Counted from the stretch's first letter, positions 24,848 through 36,690 are shown. The stretch is DNA of 64,000 bases from Lyophyllum atratum (GCA_014905825.1 JACGCN010000034.1:310001-374000); one strand, 5' to 3'. Notes: generated from the letters alone by a model not told the origin. A program made the numbers and translations.

Positions 24848-26218
24848 CATTGTGGATCCGGCGAATCCGTGGTGGATCCACAGTGGATCCGTTGATGCAT
24901 GGATTTACAATATTTGTACTACATCCATTGCGGATCCACAGATCCGTTGCAGATCTGTGATGGATCCATGGTAGATTTATGTTTGTGCATGGATTTACAA
25001 TATTTGTGGTACATCCATTGCGGATCCACAGTAGATCCCTTGTGGTGCGGATCCGCAGTAGATCCGTTGCGGATCTGTGACAGATCCATGCTAGATCTAC
25101 ATCTGTGCCTGGATTTACAATGTTTGTGCTAGATTTGTGGTAGAGCCAAAGCAGATCTATTGCGGATCCACAGTGGATCTGTTGCGGATCTGTAGCGGAT
25201 CCATGGTAGATCTATGGCTGTGCATGGATTTACAATATTTGTGGTACATCCATTGCGGATCCACAGTAGATCCCTTGTGGTGCGGATCCGCAGTAGATCC
25301 GTTGCGGATCTGTGACAGATCCATGCTAGATCTACATCTGTGCCTGGATTTACAATGTTTGTGCTAGATTTGTGGGAGAGCCAAAGCAGATCCATTGCAG
25401 ATCCACAGTGGATCTGTTGTGGATCTGTAGCGGATCCATGGTAGATCTATGGCTGTGCGTGAATTTACAATATTTGCAGTAGGGTGGACCCATAGTAGAT
25501 CCGATGCGGACCTGTGATGGATCCACAGTAGATTCATGTCTGTGCGTGGATCTACAATATTTGTGGTAGATCTATTGCAGATCTGTGACTGATCCAGGGT
25601 AAATCTACATTTTTGCGTGGATTTGAAATATTTGCGGTAGATCCGTTCCGGATCCGCAGTAGATCCGTTCCGGATCCGCAGTAGATCCGTGATGGATCTG
25701 AGATAGATTCACAGTAGGTCTACATCTGCGCATTTACAACGTTTGCTGTGGATGTGTTGCGGATTTGCAGTAAATCTGTTGCGGATCTGAGAGGTCCACA
25801 TCTGTGCATAGATTTACAATATTTGTGGTAGATCTGTTGCGAATGCACAGTAATTCCGTTGCAGATCTGCCTCGGATCCAGAGTAGATCTGTGTCTATGC
25901 ATTTCCAATATTTGTTGTAGTTCTGTTCCAGATCTGTGACAGATCCAGAGTGAATCTATGTCTGTACATGGATTTAAAATATTTGCGGTAGATCCAGGGT
26001 GGATTCATAGTAGATTCGTTGCGAATCTGTCACAGATCCACAGTAGATCTACATCTGTGCATGGACTGACAGTGTTTGTGGTAGATCCGTGATGGATCCA
26101 CAGTGGATCCGCTGGATATTCGTGCTACATCCATTGCAGATCTGCAGTGGATTAATTGCGGATCTGCGGCGGATCTATAGTAGATCTATATCTGTGTGTG
26201 GATTTACAATATTCGTGA
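24848..26218. repeat. GATC-rich satellite array, left block
   Basis: Almost every 10-12 bp contains GATC in forms such as ggatcc, agatct, ggatct or agatcc, for example gttgcggatctgtgac and ccatggtagatctatg. A longer marker, ggatttacaatatttgtg, recurs at 24901, 24991, 25111, 25226, 25346, 25461 and, more diverged, about every 70-140 bp to 26201. The 235 bp from 24991 is repeated almost exactly from 25226, so a higher-order unit of about 235 bp is present twice. Short open frames across the array are only translations of the repeat. Confidence 0.9.
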
Positions 26219-26220
26219 TA
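26219..26220. repeat. TA target-site duplication, left
   Basis: The dinucleotide TA directly precedes CAGTGT at the left end of the inserted element; TA also follows the right end. Confidence 0.6.
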
Positions 26221-26592
26221 CAGTGTTATACATCAAAAAGCGATGCTTCAGGGCACGAGCCAGTCTTGGTCCTAGAAACACGAGCTTGTGGATTTGGAAG
26301 GAAACTGGGTCGAATATGCGTAAAAATGAATTGTCCGAAATTCCCCGTCACGTGACCAAATGTACACTTGGGGCCAAAAAACATTTTTAGAAGGCACTCA
26401 GGATGAGCTGATATTCTGGGTAGTAGCAACAATGCAGTGGCCCTAAAATGTGTAGCCAAAGCAGTAAAGACCAGGTTGTACACTGCCCGAATGGCAAAGA
26501 TGAGAGAAGGGAGTCTGACTACCTGAGAGCTCCCAGGCGCTTATTAACTGATTAGATAGTGCCAAGAGGTCAGTTTTGAGCGTACGACACTG
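26221..26592. mobile_element. Non-autonomous Tc1/mariner-type element (MITE) inserted in the satellite
   Basis: This 372-bp block lacks the GATC pattern and splits the satellite. Its left end reads CAGTGTTATACATCAAAA; the reverse complement of its right end reads CAGTGTCGTACGCTCAAAA, an imperfect terminal inverted repeat of about 19 bp. Both ends abut TA. CAGTG termini and TA duplication are the mark of the Tc1/mariner superfamily. It is too short for a transposase and I see no coding remnant. Confidence 0.72.
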
Positions 26593-26594
26593 TA
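26593..26594. repeat. TA target-site duplication, right
   Basis: TA directly after ACACTG at the right end of the element, matching the TA on the left. Confidence 0.6.
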
Positions 26595-26795
26595 TTTCCA
26601 TTGCGGATCCACAGTAGATCCATCGCGGATCTGTGATGAATTCATGGTAGATCTATGTCTGTGCATGGATTGACAATATTTGTGGTACATCCGCTGCAGA
26701 TCCGCAGTAGATCCGTTGCAGATCTGTGGCGGATCCATGATACATTTATGTCTGTGCGTGGATTTACAATATTTGTGATACACCCGTTGCGCATT
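26595..26795. repeat. GATC-rich satellite array, right block
   Basis: The satellite resumes right after the inserted element with ccattgcggatccacagtag and two more ggatttacaatatttgtg-like markers (26668, 26760), then ends near 26795 where coding-like sequence begins. Confidence 0.85.
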
Positions 26796-29539
26796 CACAC
26801 TCAACCATCTTCATGATTTCCTCGTCGTTCTCAGTATCGTCCGACGACTCATCAACTTCCTCGAAAACAGCCGCGATTTGAGTAGTCTTGGACCCCCGGC
26901 ACTTGTCGATGTACTGTTGGGTGACTAGGGGGGCGATGTCGAAAGGCAACGGCTTGCTAGCGTACTCGCACTCAGAACCGGGTTGCGAACACAGGAGATC
27001 GAGGATTTCACTAAACTCGTTGTTACAGTAGATCTGTCCCCTCCTCTCCAGTCATCGGACTCCGTGTTGCTCGCGAGTGAAGGGAATGCTAGTAGAGCGC
27101 GGCGATGGGGTGCATAGAGATACAGGCTCGGGTTCACCGGTGTATGAGGTGGAAGCTCGAGTGGAAAAGGGACGCCGATCATCGTTTCCCATTAACTCTT
27201 TAGAACCGGAACGTCGAGTCATCAGAGAAGGTTGTACCGCAGCTTGAGAGTGGTAAGGCGTCGAAAGTCCGATCAGGCTCGAAGGAGGTGCTGCCAAGGT
27301 TCCCTTAAGGCGCGCTGCTGATTAGGAGCGCGCAGAGCTCGTCGCGATGCAGTGAACTCGCTGGGTGCCAGGGTCTGTGACGGGCAGGTCTTGAGACGGT
27401 TGCCACCTCGTGCTGGCTGCGGCAGAGCAAGGGATAGAGAAGCGGAGTCCTCTGCGGCCGAAGTACGATGCCTCAGCCGCTAACTGAGCGGCCGCTTCAT
27501 GTTGCCATTCTTCCTCTTCGCTCTCGTCGCTTTCGTCTCCCTCGTCCTCTTCTTCCTCTTCAACTTTGGCCTTTCTCGAGATGACAACTTCATCGAGAGG
27601 TACGGTATCTTCCGCCTTCCCTATCACCATCGCTTGGACCTCCTCTTTTATCCTCTGCACCTGCGCGAAGTGTCATGAAGAATGGATATTGACGAAGGAG
27701 TTTCAGAGTTTGACTTACCGGTGAAATCTGCGGATAAGGATGCCGCAAGTTTGCAGATGAAGGCAAAGCAGACGACAAATGCGGACTTGAAGAAACAGCT
27801 ATTGGAATTCCTCGTTGTGAATCGGGAATAAGAACGAGTTCGGCTCCAAGGTATCTTCTCCAAACTTCAGAGTGTGTTTAGGTGACAGGTTGATCAACGT
27901 GTGTGTGACGACGATCCTCGTTTCCTGTCAGCTGGGCTGACTGGGAACGAGTTCGCAACGTCAGATCCCGAGCATGAGAGCCTGTTCGTGACGCCGAGAC
28001 AGAGCTGGGATGGTAAAAAAGCGCAGACTCCACATAGCGACGCTCAGGATTCTGAGAACCGCCTGTATCCACATCTCTAGCGGTCCTTTGGGTCCGTGAC
28101 ATGGACGGCGCTGTACTTCCGTTCGAGATCGTCGACGGAAAACTGGGATGTCGTTTGTGAGGTCCGTCGTCGATCCATAACGCGCCGAGGCGGAGAGGCG
28201 ATATCATTCTTGACGGATGATAACGGTTGATAGCCTACTTGGGCGGATGGGTTCTCAGTGTCACGGTGATCCGTCGGGATTCGTCCACCAGCTCGTGTTT
28301 GCGGTGGAGGAGTCTGCGTGAGCGCATCAATAGACTGGCAAACATGCTCGTCGACTGGCAAACGACGGTCAGATTCCAAGGAGGGATGGTTATAGTTCGG
28401 CTCACCACTGACCTCTGAAGGTTGGACTACCTTGCGAGGCTGCACTACGTCCCTTGAGGCTTGTTGTTGATTGGAAGCGTGTGACAATGAAGTGAAGTTG
28501 CCAGATCCTAAGCTTTGTGATAGGTGAGGCTGTCGACGATGTTCGCCTCGAGCTGGCTGTGGCAGAGGAGAGGATCGGAAGGTGGAGTCCGCTGTGACCG
28601 AAGTACGACTCTTGCGTGATGCATGGTAAAGCGTGGATTTCGATGAGGTGGTTTCAGAACTCTCGTTACCGCTGGAATTTAAGGGCGCTCGAGTGTCAGG
28701 TTGATCCTCAACAAGTACCCGGCGGCAGTCTTCCCTTCCTGCATGGCGATCCTCGTTTCCCCAAGGTGGCAGGGTCAAGTGAGTACGAGTTCTCAATGTT
28801 GGAGCTTGAACGCTATCCTCCATCCGCGATGCACCAGCGTCTACCTCTCGGGTTTCCCGTTCCGGCGGTTTTGCGATAGCGAGGAATCAAGCCTTGTACC
28901 TCCGATCGAGATCGCAGAGCTTGGGTACGAATCACGCGATAACGAAGCGGAATTAGAGGGAAGTTTCTGGTCAGGAGCTGGAATCGGAAGTTGGATGGAA
29001 TTTAGACGTGGATCTTTGGTCTGCGCTGACCTCGGCTGAGGAGCGGGTGCTAGGTTAACGGAGGTCGTGGAGATATGAACGAATGGATAGCACCTGCCAT
29101 GATCATCACAACATTCAGATTCCAAAGAGGGACAGTCATAGTTCGGCTTACCACTGAAATCTGAAGTTGTAGCTATCACGCGAGGCCGCGCTACTGAGGG
29201 AGGCAAGTTGGGCGACACGGGCCTGAGCGGAATGAAAGAATGGTCTGATGTATGCCCTGAGGCGTGTTGCTGAACAGGGACGCGTCGCAGAAAAGTTAGA
29301 GCTGTCGAGCGAGTAACGTTGGAACCTCGGTCCTCGTGCGTCCATATCAACGTCAGTGTCACTCGAGAGGGAGGTTCTGAAGTAAGATCTTGAGTTTCAG
29401 AGTTTGCGCGAACTGCTACAGAGGATCTGGTGCGACTACGTAGCTCAGCACTGGAGTAGAAACGCGCAGAAGTCAACTTACTGCTGTGGTCTGAATTTCC
29501 ATCCATCGCTTGTTGTGTCTCCCTTGAGAACCGTGACAT
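26764..29539 (-). CDS. Putative repetitive Ser/Arg/Pro-rich protein gene, possibly decayed
   Basis: No family recognised. The minus strand reads as successive Ser/Arg/Pro-rich frames from ATG near 29539 (MSRFSRETQQAMDGNSDHSS) through 27322, then an acidic stretch (EEEEEDEGDESDESEEEEW, 27500-27560), and a C-terminal part near 27030-26764 (IYCNNEFSEILDLLCSQPG) whose last codons lie in the satellite. Modules recur: FSGKPNYDCPSLESE (about 29110-29155) and VSGEPNYNHPSLESD (about 28370-28415); GNEDRRH/GNEDRHA/GNDDRRP-like motifs near 27915, 28750 and 27185. Several frame changes do not fall at clear introns, so this may be a pseudogene. Confidence 0.35.
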
Positions 29540-30080
29540 GGTAGGAATTGCCGTAAGATGGGACTATGTTCTCTCAAAGACTCCCTGTTGGTCGGAAACG
29601 CGATGTACTAGCGGCGTTGCAGTGAAGTTGCTCTCAGGAGGCGTTACTACCCTGAGGAGAAGTGAGCGTCCGACGTGGCTTAGGCATTGGAGAGGCTCGC
29701 TTGGGCTCGACTGCGCTGATCATTGGTGTGATGGTGGATCGAGATGGTTACCGTACGGTCGATGGAAGTGACAAGAATTGCGCAAAGACATGACTTTTCT
29801 GGTGCACTCAACGTCAAATTAGCTGCATGATAAATGATATTAATGCCGTTCTACAAAAAGACGTTGCATGCTGGACGCTCGTTCCTTCACGCTAGCTTTA
29901 ATCTGAAGTCAATCCCGCCTGCGGTGCGAGTGGTGATGAGTTCGACACCCGGCGCCCTCACTAAACATAGCCATCAGTTATCATACCCTCCAAGACAGGT
30001 TAGTGCGGCGTACACAAACTCTCCTCAACAGAAATTCGTGTTCCGTCAGGAACTCGCACCTCAGCCTTCCAGCCGTTTTC
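29540..30080. other. Unresolved region
   Basis: No convincing coding or repeat content on either strand. Confidence 0.3.
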
Positions 30081-30085
30081 ACTAA

Positions 30086-30720
30086 CTATGAGAAGTACAT
30101 GTCAGTAATGCACCGCGATGTTAAAAATGAGAAATGTGCACAAGTTGTTTTCGAGATAGTGTCCGGGGCCTTGTCCAGATGTAGGATAAACGTCACCAGT
30201 GTTCCTCCACGTTTTGCCTTGTACTTCACCCATTCCTGGTGGTAATCCCGACCTTGCATGTATTCTGTGTCATCTGTAAGACAGTTAGAAAAGCGCCAAA
30301 TACCGCAACCTGCCACCTACCCGTTCTGAGGAAGAGCATCAGCTCAACCCGGATTTTCGATGGTGCTGGCATGATGTAGTTTGGATGTAGAGCAGAACTG
30401 TCGTGTTAAATGTCGGTGAGATTAGACTAAGAACTCAGTAACCAAACACAGTCATACCGTTCCGTTAACGGCGCCACATGGTCTTCCAACAGCACCATGC
30501 AGACATCGTCATCGCAAGCTTTCTCGGTCGTGCGTACCTCATCCACCTCGAGTTCCTCGGCCCCTTCCTTCCGCCGGCACAGAGCTGCACTCCAATGTCC
30601 GCCACGCCGCTCACATTCTCGTCGCGTGTCACGGCGATGAACTTCGTCAGAATTTCCAACTCTCTGGTTCTTCCACAGCCGGAGACGGTCGTTGTCAAAG
30701 ATTCGGGGTGCCGGCCGACG
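30086..30720 (-). pseudogene. Decayed coding sequence of unknown family
   Basis: The minus strand carries protein-like sequence across intron-like gaps: TRELEILTKFIAVTRDENVS and GVADIGVQLCAGG in one frame (30590-30690), then GAEELEVDEVRTTEKACDDD in the next frame (30475-30575), HPNYIMPAPSKIRVELMLF (30330-30400), and DTEYMQGRDYHQEWVKYK up to a stop at 30086. The last joins use plausible GT-AG introns (about 30410-30465 and 30275-30325). The first two blocks can only be joined by a one-base shift near 30570. I do not know the family. Confidence 0.4.
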
Positions 30721-31533
30721 GTGGTCCGTCGACTTTCGGAGGACCTGCGCTTGGGGCTATTACATTGATGCTGGGCACATTTGTAGGCATTACTTCGAGC
30801 TTCAGGATGTGGATACGTTTTGGGAGGCTCTTCATGACCACCATACCAACGTTGCTGCAGCGCATGATCACGACCTGTCGATCGACTCCCAGAGCTTGGT
30901 GGGGTCAGGTACGAGCCATAAGGAGGTTGGTCGTAGAGGCGTTCTCATTTTTCGTTCGGAATAGCAGGAGTCTAAGAAGAAACTCTCCTCGGGGGCGAAG
31001 CAACGACTCCTCATCGAGGTCCGATGGATGATCGCCGTCAGATCCATTGGCGAGTCTTCCGTTCAGCCATAACTGGGCGAGGTGGACGATGGTGAATCAT
31101 ACGGGGACATGGGTAATCCTGGTTACGATTAACCGAACCCGTTCGGAGACTGCAAGCTTGGTTTCCATTCCCGTCCTTCGTGCGGCCGCTCCTGTTCTCG
31201 CTTTTCCCCTTACAGGTCGCCGGTATAGCACTCGACCAACGAATTCCGAACCATATCCAATTCCCCTTAACGGCGTTCGGAACGTCCTAGGTGCCCATTC
31301 TCAAGTGAGCTTGCTCCCTCTAAAGGTCCAGGCTGCTTATGACGTTCTTCGGATTCTTTGATAGACCACGACCACGCCATTACTTGCAGAATCTCAACAG
31401 CATCTTACAACATCTGTTTTTAGAGTCGCTTCGGAAGGAGACAAGTGAGGTAGGTAGCCTACCTTATAATTTATCCCGTATATTTCCAGAAATCCAGTTT
31501 CAGCCATTCGGAACGCAGCATAAGTGAATTGAA
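30721..31533. other. Unresolved region
   Basis: Open frames of 60-110 codons on the plus strand show no family resemblance. It may contain the upstream part of the decayed minus-strand gene. Confidence 0.3.
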
Positions 31534-31850
31534 CAGTCCGTGTACGGCGTCCAACGCCATACAGGACATGTGAACTGCAAAATGCAGGAGCGACCCATGG
31601 GAGTTTGACTAAGTCTGTAGGTTCAACAGCTTGCCGTCATGGTTCCACATGCATATGAGCTTACTAATAATTTTTCTTGATCATGAAGATAATCTATGGC
31701 TAAATCTGGTAAGATCTTGCCCGATGTCAAACCATAACCTAATATGGTCCACGATTGCAGCCGGGTCATGCTCGCTATTCGGGAGCATCACTGTCAGCAA
31801 TCAGCACTTCAAAGCTTCAAGCTTGGGCGCTTCAGCGCTCAGCAGCACTG
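31534..31850 (-). repeat. Dispersed repeat, copy A
   Basis: Starts cagtccgtgtacggcgtcc and ends cgctcagcagcactg on the plus strand. Read on the minus strand it begins cagtgctgctgagcgctgaa and contains ttagccatagattatcttc and catgtcctgtatggcg, which also occur in copy C (62749-63006); the central part occurs in copy B (42618-42709). The two ends form a weak inverted repeat that starts CAGT at both ends. Confidence 0.8.
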
Positions 31851-31988
31851 ACAAGAGAGAACGATCATGTAACGCCGGTACATCGTTCATGCGCTGGTAT
31901 GGCATGCGCATCGCCTCACCGTGTCGTCTTTTCAATACCCTGCCGATACTTAGCGCATGCGTAGTCCAATCCATGCTGTTAATGGTAA

Positions 31989-32061
31989 GACATCGGGAGC
32001 ATCAATCGGCAACTAATCAACACTTCTGACTTCAGCGCTCTGCAGCAACTCAGCAGCACAA
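31989..32061. repeat. Partial extra copy of one end of the dispersed repeat
   Basis: The segment gggagcatcaatcggcaact ... cagcgctctgcagc ... cagcagcac resembles the right end of copy A (gggagcatcactgtcagcaa ... cagcgctcagcagcac), lying about 220 bp downstream in the same orientation. Confidence 0.45.
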
Positions 32062-32980
32062 CTGCTCACGCTTTCCTCAATGCATAGGCTCTCCATGTCA
32101 GGTAGGCCTGCCAGCTCATTCATCCAGGTGTTTGGCGAACTCTGATAATTCTTTTTTCTGGTTCCAGTTTAACATGGCCTTCGGACTCGCCGCAACCCAC
32201 CCTCCGTCTCCATGTACACTGAGGACTCCCCCCTTCGCGAACCTCTAGATCTATTATACTCTCTCCACACGTGGTTCCAGCATGCACCTTAGACGTTGAA
32301 GGGACTTATGGTCTGTCGGCTGCTGCGTCACTCAAGCCCTTACGCGTCAGACTCAAACTCCAGCTCCTGACCTTTGGAGCCGCCAGAGTTACGCAGGGTG
32401 CCCTAAGGCGAAGGCTCCATTCTGTCCCTATAGATCCCAGGCGAAAGCACCGCCTTCGCGCCAGCAGATTCGGAGTCTAGTTCTCGTCAGAGGCGGGTCA
32501 ATGGTATTCTGGATGAAAGTACTGGGCAGTTGGAGGTACGCTCGGCCTCTCTCATATATTTCGGCTTCCGTAATTGACGATCCCCGTGAACAGATCTTCA
32601 ACGAAGACTCAATCCGAACCCCGAGGAGAACAAGGCGCTCCGGCTTTGGTGTTTTCGACGCGCATCATTTCGTGGTCCTACAAAGGTCATCTCGACTTGA
32701 CCATTTGGCATCGCCTCTGCGTGTCCTGGACAGCGTTATACGTTGAACACCGATACCAGATAAATTCCATGGGATCACCTCACTCTCGCTTTCCTTGCCA
32801 CCGCACTTGTCTCCCCAGACACGACTTCGATATTGATGGTTTAAAAAACGTTCATGTGTAAAACTAAGCCAACTAGAAAAACGATCGCTAACCCTCCATA
32901 ATTCCTTCGACGCATCCTATTTCGCGGCGATTGACCTGGTTCAACGATTAGAGGATCCCTGACTTCATGGCAGTTGAAAC
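32062..32980. other. Unresolved region
   Basis: No supported gene. It may include a short last exon of the next minus-strand gene, since an acceptor-like site (tttttctag on the minus strand) lies near 32880. Confidence 0.3.
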
Positions 32981-34607
32981 TTACCCATGTGGCGCCTCAT
33001 CCACAATACCCAAAACGCGTCCGATGGCGCTCTCTTCCAATCTTTTGGATCGCTCTCTCCCCTCTCGCAACCTCTCTATGCCTACCTTGATACTGTTCAT
33101 GTGGACCTCGACGGGAATGTGAGATCCCGCGAGCTCTGGTGCGGCGACTCGTTCTCGCATCTCCTCCATATCGCTGGTTATAGCGGTGAGAGATTGCAGC
33201 GCACCAACCACGTGTGCCAGTGCCCTCTTCCGATACAAGCCTAGATTCTTCAGGAGCTCCAGATGGCCTTGATAATTGTGCAGCTTCTTCTTGTTCCCTC
33301 CGAGCTTGGTCCACAGTTCGGCAAGCAATTCCGACTTGGCGGAGGATATCGTTGCGTCTTCCCGCGCTACCAATTCGTGCAGCACGGAGAGACGTTCCTC
33401 TAGCTTTTCGAGGTTGGCAAGATTGACCTCCGCCTCGATGATCAGACGCTGCATGGAATCAGCTAGAACACCCATGACTTCGCCAAACGTGCGGGTTAAA
33501 GCCTCCTTCGTGGGGTTGTCGGCTGCCCATGGAGCGACGCCATACATGGTTGATAGCGATTGAGACTTCAAATACGCAGCCTCAATTTGATGCAGAGCGT
33601 AATCATTGGCGGCCATAATGCTGGCTGGGATTAGCACTGTGGCGTTTCGGCAAATATTGCGGCACTCACTTGTCCACGGCCCCCCCAATCTTAGAGCTCA
33701 GCCTCTGGAGATCCCGACCCGTCTTCTTTGCATCTTCGGCAAACTCCTTCAGAAGATCGCTCAACGTGTCCCTCGATTCGAGATCACTGATGCGCACAAG
33801 CGTCACCAAATCCGCTGTCGCTAGTTGGGCCCTCTTAATCTCCAAAGACAGGCCTGACCCCGCCGCGGATTCATCGAGGAGATCTTTCAACATGAAGCTC
33901 TGGATATCCGTAAGTCTGGGGTAGTCGGCCCAGGCGATTACATCTGTTGGTAGTTGGGTATGGCATAACCTTGAGCCATACAGGCCAGGAAGGTAGCAAA
34001 GAGGGGCAAAAGTTCCGCGCAGTGTCTGAAACACTCCAGTGATCATGATGGAGAGTATCCAGATAGCAAGGAAAGCAGCTAGCGGCAAGGGTAAAAACGA
34101 GATGGCGATGCGTATGACGTTGAAGGAAAATTTTGTCACAAAGAGAAGACCTTGCAGCACGTAACCAAAAAACACCTCCTGTTTGGGAGTTCTGCGTGTA
34201 CCCTTCGAGGACCTGGAGGATGTCGGCCGGGGGGCGGTTCGCCGCCTTCGAGTGGCAAGGGGGCGGGCTCGGTTCTTCGGGCATTCCATGTCTTCCCAAA
34301 GACCGCCATCTCCATTGAGTGGAGAGGCCTATAAAACAACATCGAGTTAGTTTTCTGCAGTCTTACGGAGGAGAATACATCACCGGAGCAGCATTGCGTT
34401 CTGGTACCCGCGAAGAGTCAAGCATGGTACCGGAGGCGTGGGGTAAGGAGAAGGAACCTTGAAGTCGAATGCCAGAGATGTTGCAATCATATCTTATCAA
34501 AGAAATACTTATACAAACAATTCCTTTATGATCATGAACGAGGCACTCACTGGCACATAGCCTTTGTTCCACGAGTCGGGGCGAATCTCATAGGAAACAA
34601 TGCTCAT
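32981..34607 (-). CDS. Membrane protein with long helical C-terminal region, unknown function
   Basis: I recognise no named domain, though the architecture recurs in Agaricomycetes. ATG at 34607 gives MSIVSYEIRPDSWNKGYVP. Two short exons lead to the exon 33666-34289, which holds one or two membrane segments (RIAISFLPLPLAAFLAIWIL) and a helical region ending LSSKIGGAVDK. After an intron (about 33617-33670) the exon 32981-33616 is a long amphipathic helical stretch (LIIEAEVNLANLEKLEERLS, AKSELLAELWTKLGGNKKKL). Joins in the first 120 residues are uncertain because two frames are open there. The 3' end is also unsure: a donor follows EAPHG near 32985, so one more exon may exist downstream. Confidence 0.6.
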
Positions 34608-34742
34608 TGTACTGCTCTTTTCACACTATCGTATAAAGTACGATGAGAGTTTGGTCTCTCATATTTGATATCCAAGACTCCCGCCATGGTTGGAGAGCGA
34701 CCTTACGCAGCTAATCGCAGATGGTACCATGTCATGGTGCCC

Positions 34743-35742
34743 ATGTCCACCACCGATGAGCCGGCTACACTTTCCGCTCCGTGGACTGGGTCCATGGTGA
34801 TAGAGCCCACAGAAGGCCAAGCACCTGCGTCAGTAGTTCAGCTGAAAAACGTTGTTGTGCTTGCATCGCTGATTTAGTTCATATTATTATTAGGCCCTCA
34901 ACGACTGACCCGCCTTCCGATGCCAACTCTGCAAAACCCACATCAGACGAGGCGGTACGTCATATCTCCGAAGAGACTAGGCTGTCCATGACCTCATCAT
35001 GACTTTAGAAGGAATGGACCATGGCTTCACCTGCTGCGGTGGAGCTAAAATATGCGCGGCCTGCGACCCTTCTGAGGTGCTGATCTCCTCTTCTGAGACG
35101 ATACATCAAATTAATCATATACGCATAGCCCGTCACCTACTCGGTCGAGCGGGTCTTCCCGTTCGTCTCCTAGAACCCCCAGGAGCAAGAAGGCCCGGGG
35201 TTCGCCCTATTCAAAGCCAGCTACTCCAGCCAAGGTGAGGAAGTATCGATTGACATGTGCACCAGGAATTCATCGAAATTGTGTATGTTTTACAGCCATC
35301 TCCAAGCCTCCCGCCGCTCCCATCTGTCTACCATCTGGACAATCTCATAACCCGCAAGCTTATCAGGGCGAATGGATCAACCAAATGGTACATATCGCAG
35401 TCTTCTGCCCCGATTGCCACGCCTCCCGACATCCCCGTCGATATCACTGTTGCACACGGGACATTGTATGTGCATGAAATAGAAGGAGGCAATTCGAGTT
35501 CTCGCAAGGTATGGGTGCGAGATGATTCCGTCACCCCTTCCCTGTGGAAGCCTATAGGTTTCGGGCAGAAGTTTGACCACCGTGGTCAATTGGGCATTTT
35601 GGCCCTTTCCCTCAGTGATAACGGTAAGCCGGCCTGGGTAAAATACCAGACGATTCGAAAGCGTCTTCAGGCTGCTACACTTCCCGGATCACTGTCTTCA
35701 TCGGGTTCTGATATGTTAGATGATTCTGATCAGTGGTTATGA
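34743..35742 (+). CDS. Ser/Pro-rich protein of unknown function
   Basis: No family recognised. A start at 34743 (MSTTDEPATLSAPWTG) followed by short exons gives PSTTDPPSDANSAKPTSDEA (about 34895-34955), EWTMASPAAVELKYARPATL, TRSSGSSRSSPRTPRSKKAR (about 35140-35225), then the last exon (35295-35742). That exon starts PSPSLPPLPSVYHLDNLITR, includes DITVAHGTLYVHEIEGGNS and KVWVRDDSVTPSLWKPIGFG, and ends SGSDMLDDSDQWL. The 3' exon looks folded and intact; upstream joins are approximate. It diverges from the 32981-34607 gene with about 135 bp between starts. Confidence 0.5.
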
Positions 35743-36690
35743 TGGGCATGATTTCTAGATTACTTCAACTATTATACATACGCACATGCAATACATACAG
35801 GCTACGAGCGCCCTATCCAACTCCACGCAATATTCTGGGTGATGATACTGCCAATATTACTAATAGTACTAATGAGGACCGTGCCCTTGGATCGACTATC
35901 ATCTGTTATATGAGGCCAGCTACCGGAGACTATGTAGGTGCTCTTAGTTTGTCGTAAACGCCATCACTGCGTGGGTCGAAAGGTCATCGAAAGACATGGT
36001 CCGAGCGCAAAAATGACCATATATGGAAATATTTGACTCTGAATTGCCTCACCGCGGCATCAACGTGTCAACCCCCCACGTGAAATCAGACCATTATATG
36101 ATCACTGACACTTGTCTCCCTCTCCCCCTCAAAAAGACAACGTGACAATTTGGTCTGACTACGGGAGACTAAGGTACCCTAAGTTACGGTACCGGCTGAC
36201 CTTTGCTATGGCCTACGCTCTTAGTGCATTCGGTGTTGTCCTCTTGCTTTTGTCGCTGGGAATATCTACTGCCTGCCACTGTGGCATTACTGTCCGGTAT
36301 TTAATGACATTGTTTCACTTTCAGGCGCAGTTTGTGAAAATCCCGCTATCAGGTGCGCGAAGACTTCCTTGCTTTCATTGTCAACTGATGAATCGTTCTC
36401 ATTGTAGACTTAGCTCGAAGGCACGATCGTGGATCCTTTGTTCCTGTCTACTTCCTCATTGGTAACGCCCGCGTACGAAGCAGGCTTCAGGGTTAAGAAA
36501 AGCTTGCAGGAGTCCATTGATCCTACGCAGAAAAATACCGTGACGGAGGCTTGCACTTGCCAGTGCGAATCGCTATGCTTTTAGCAAGAACAGGAACAGA
36601 CGCCCTGTAGGCGACACCGTCTGCGATTGACTATCAGTCGGTCCGCTAACTTTCATCCCTTTAGCTTACCACCAACATCGGCACATGTAA
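35743..36690. other. Possible upstream exon with a membrane helix
   Basis: One plus-strand frame from an ATG at 36208 reads MAYALSAFGVVLLLLSLG followed by ISTACHCGITVRY, a clear hydrophobic helix. It may be the first exon of the gene downstream, which also encodes a membrane helix, but I found no firm splice to join them. Confidence 0.3.

Noticed and set aside
25129..25395. Open frames with repeated DLLRIRN-type peptides
   Set aside because: They are translations of the GATC satellite; several frames are open on both strands and no start context or intron pattern is present.
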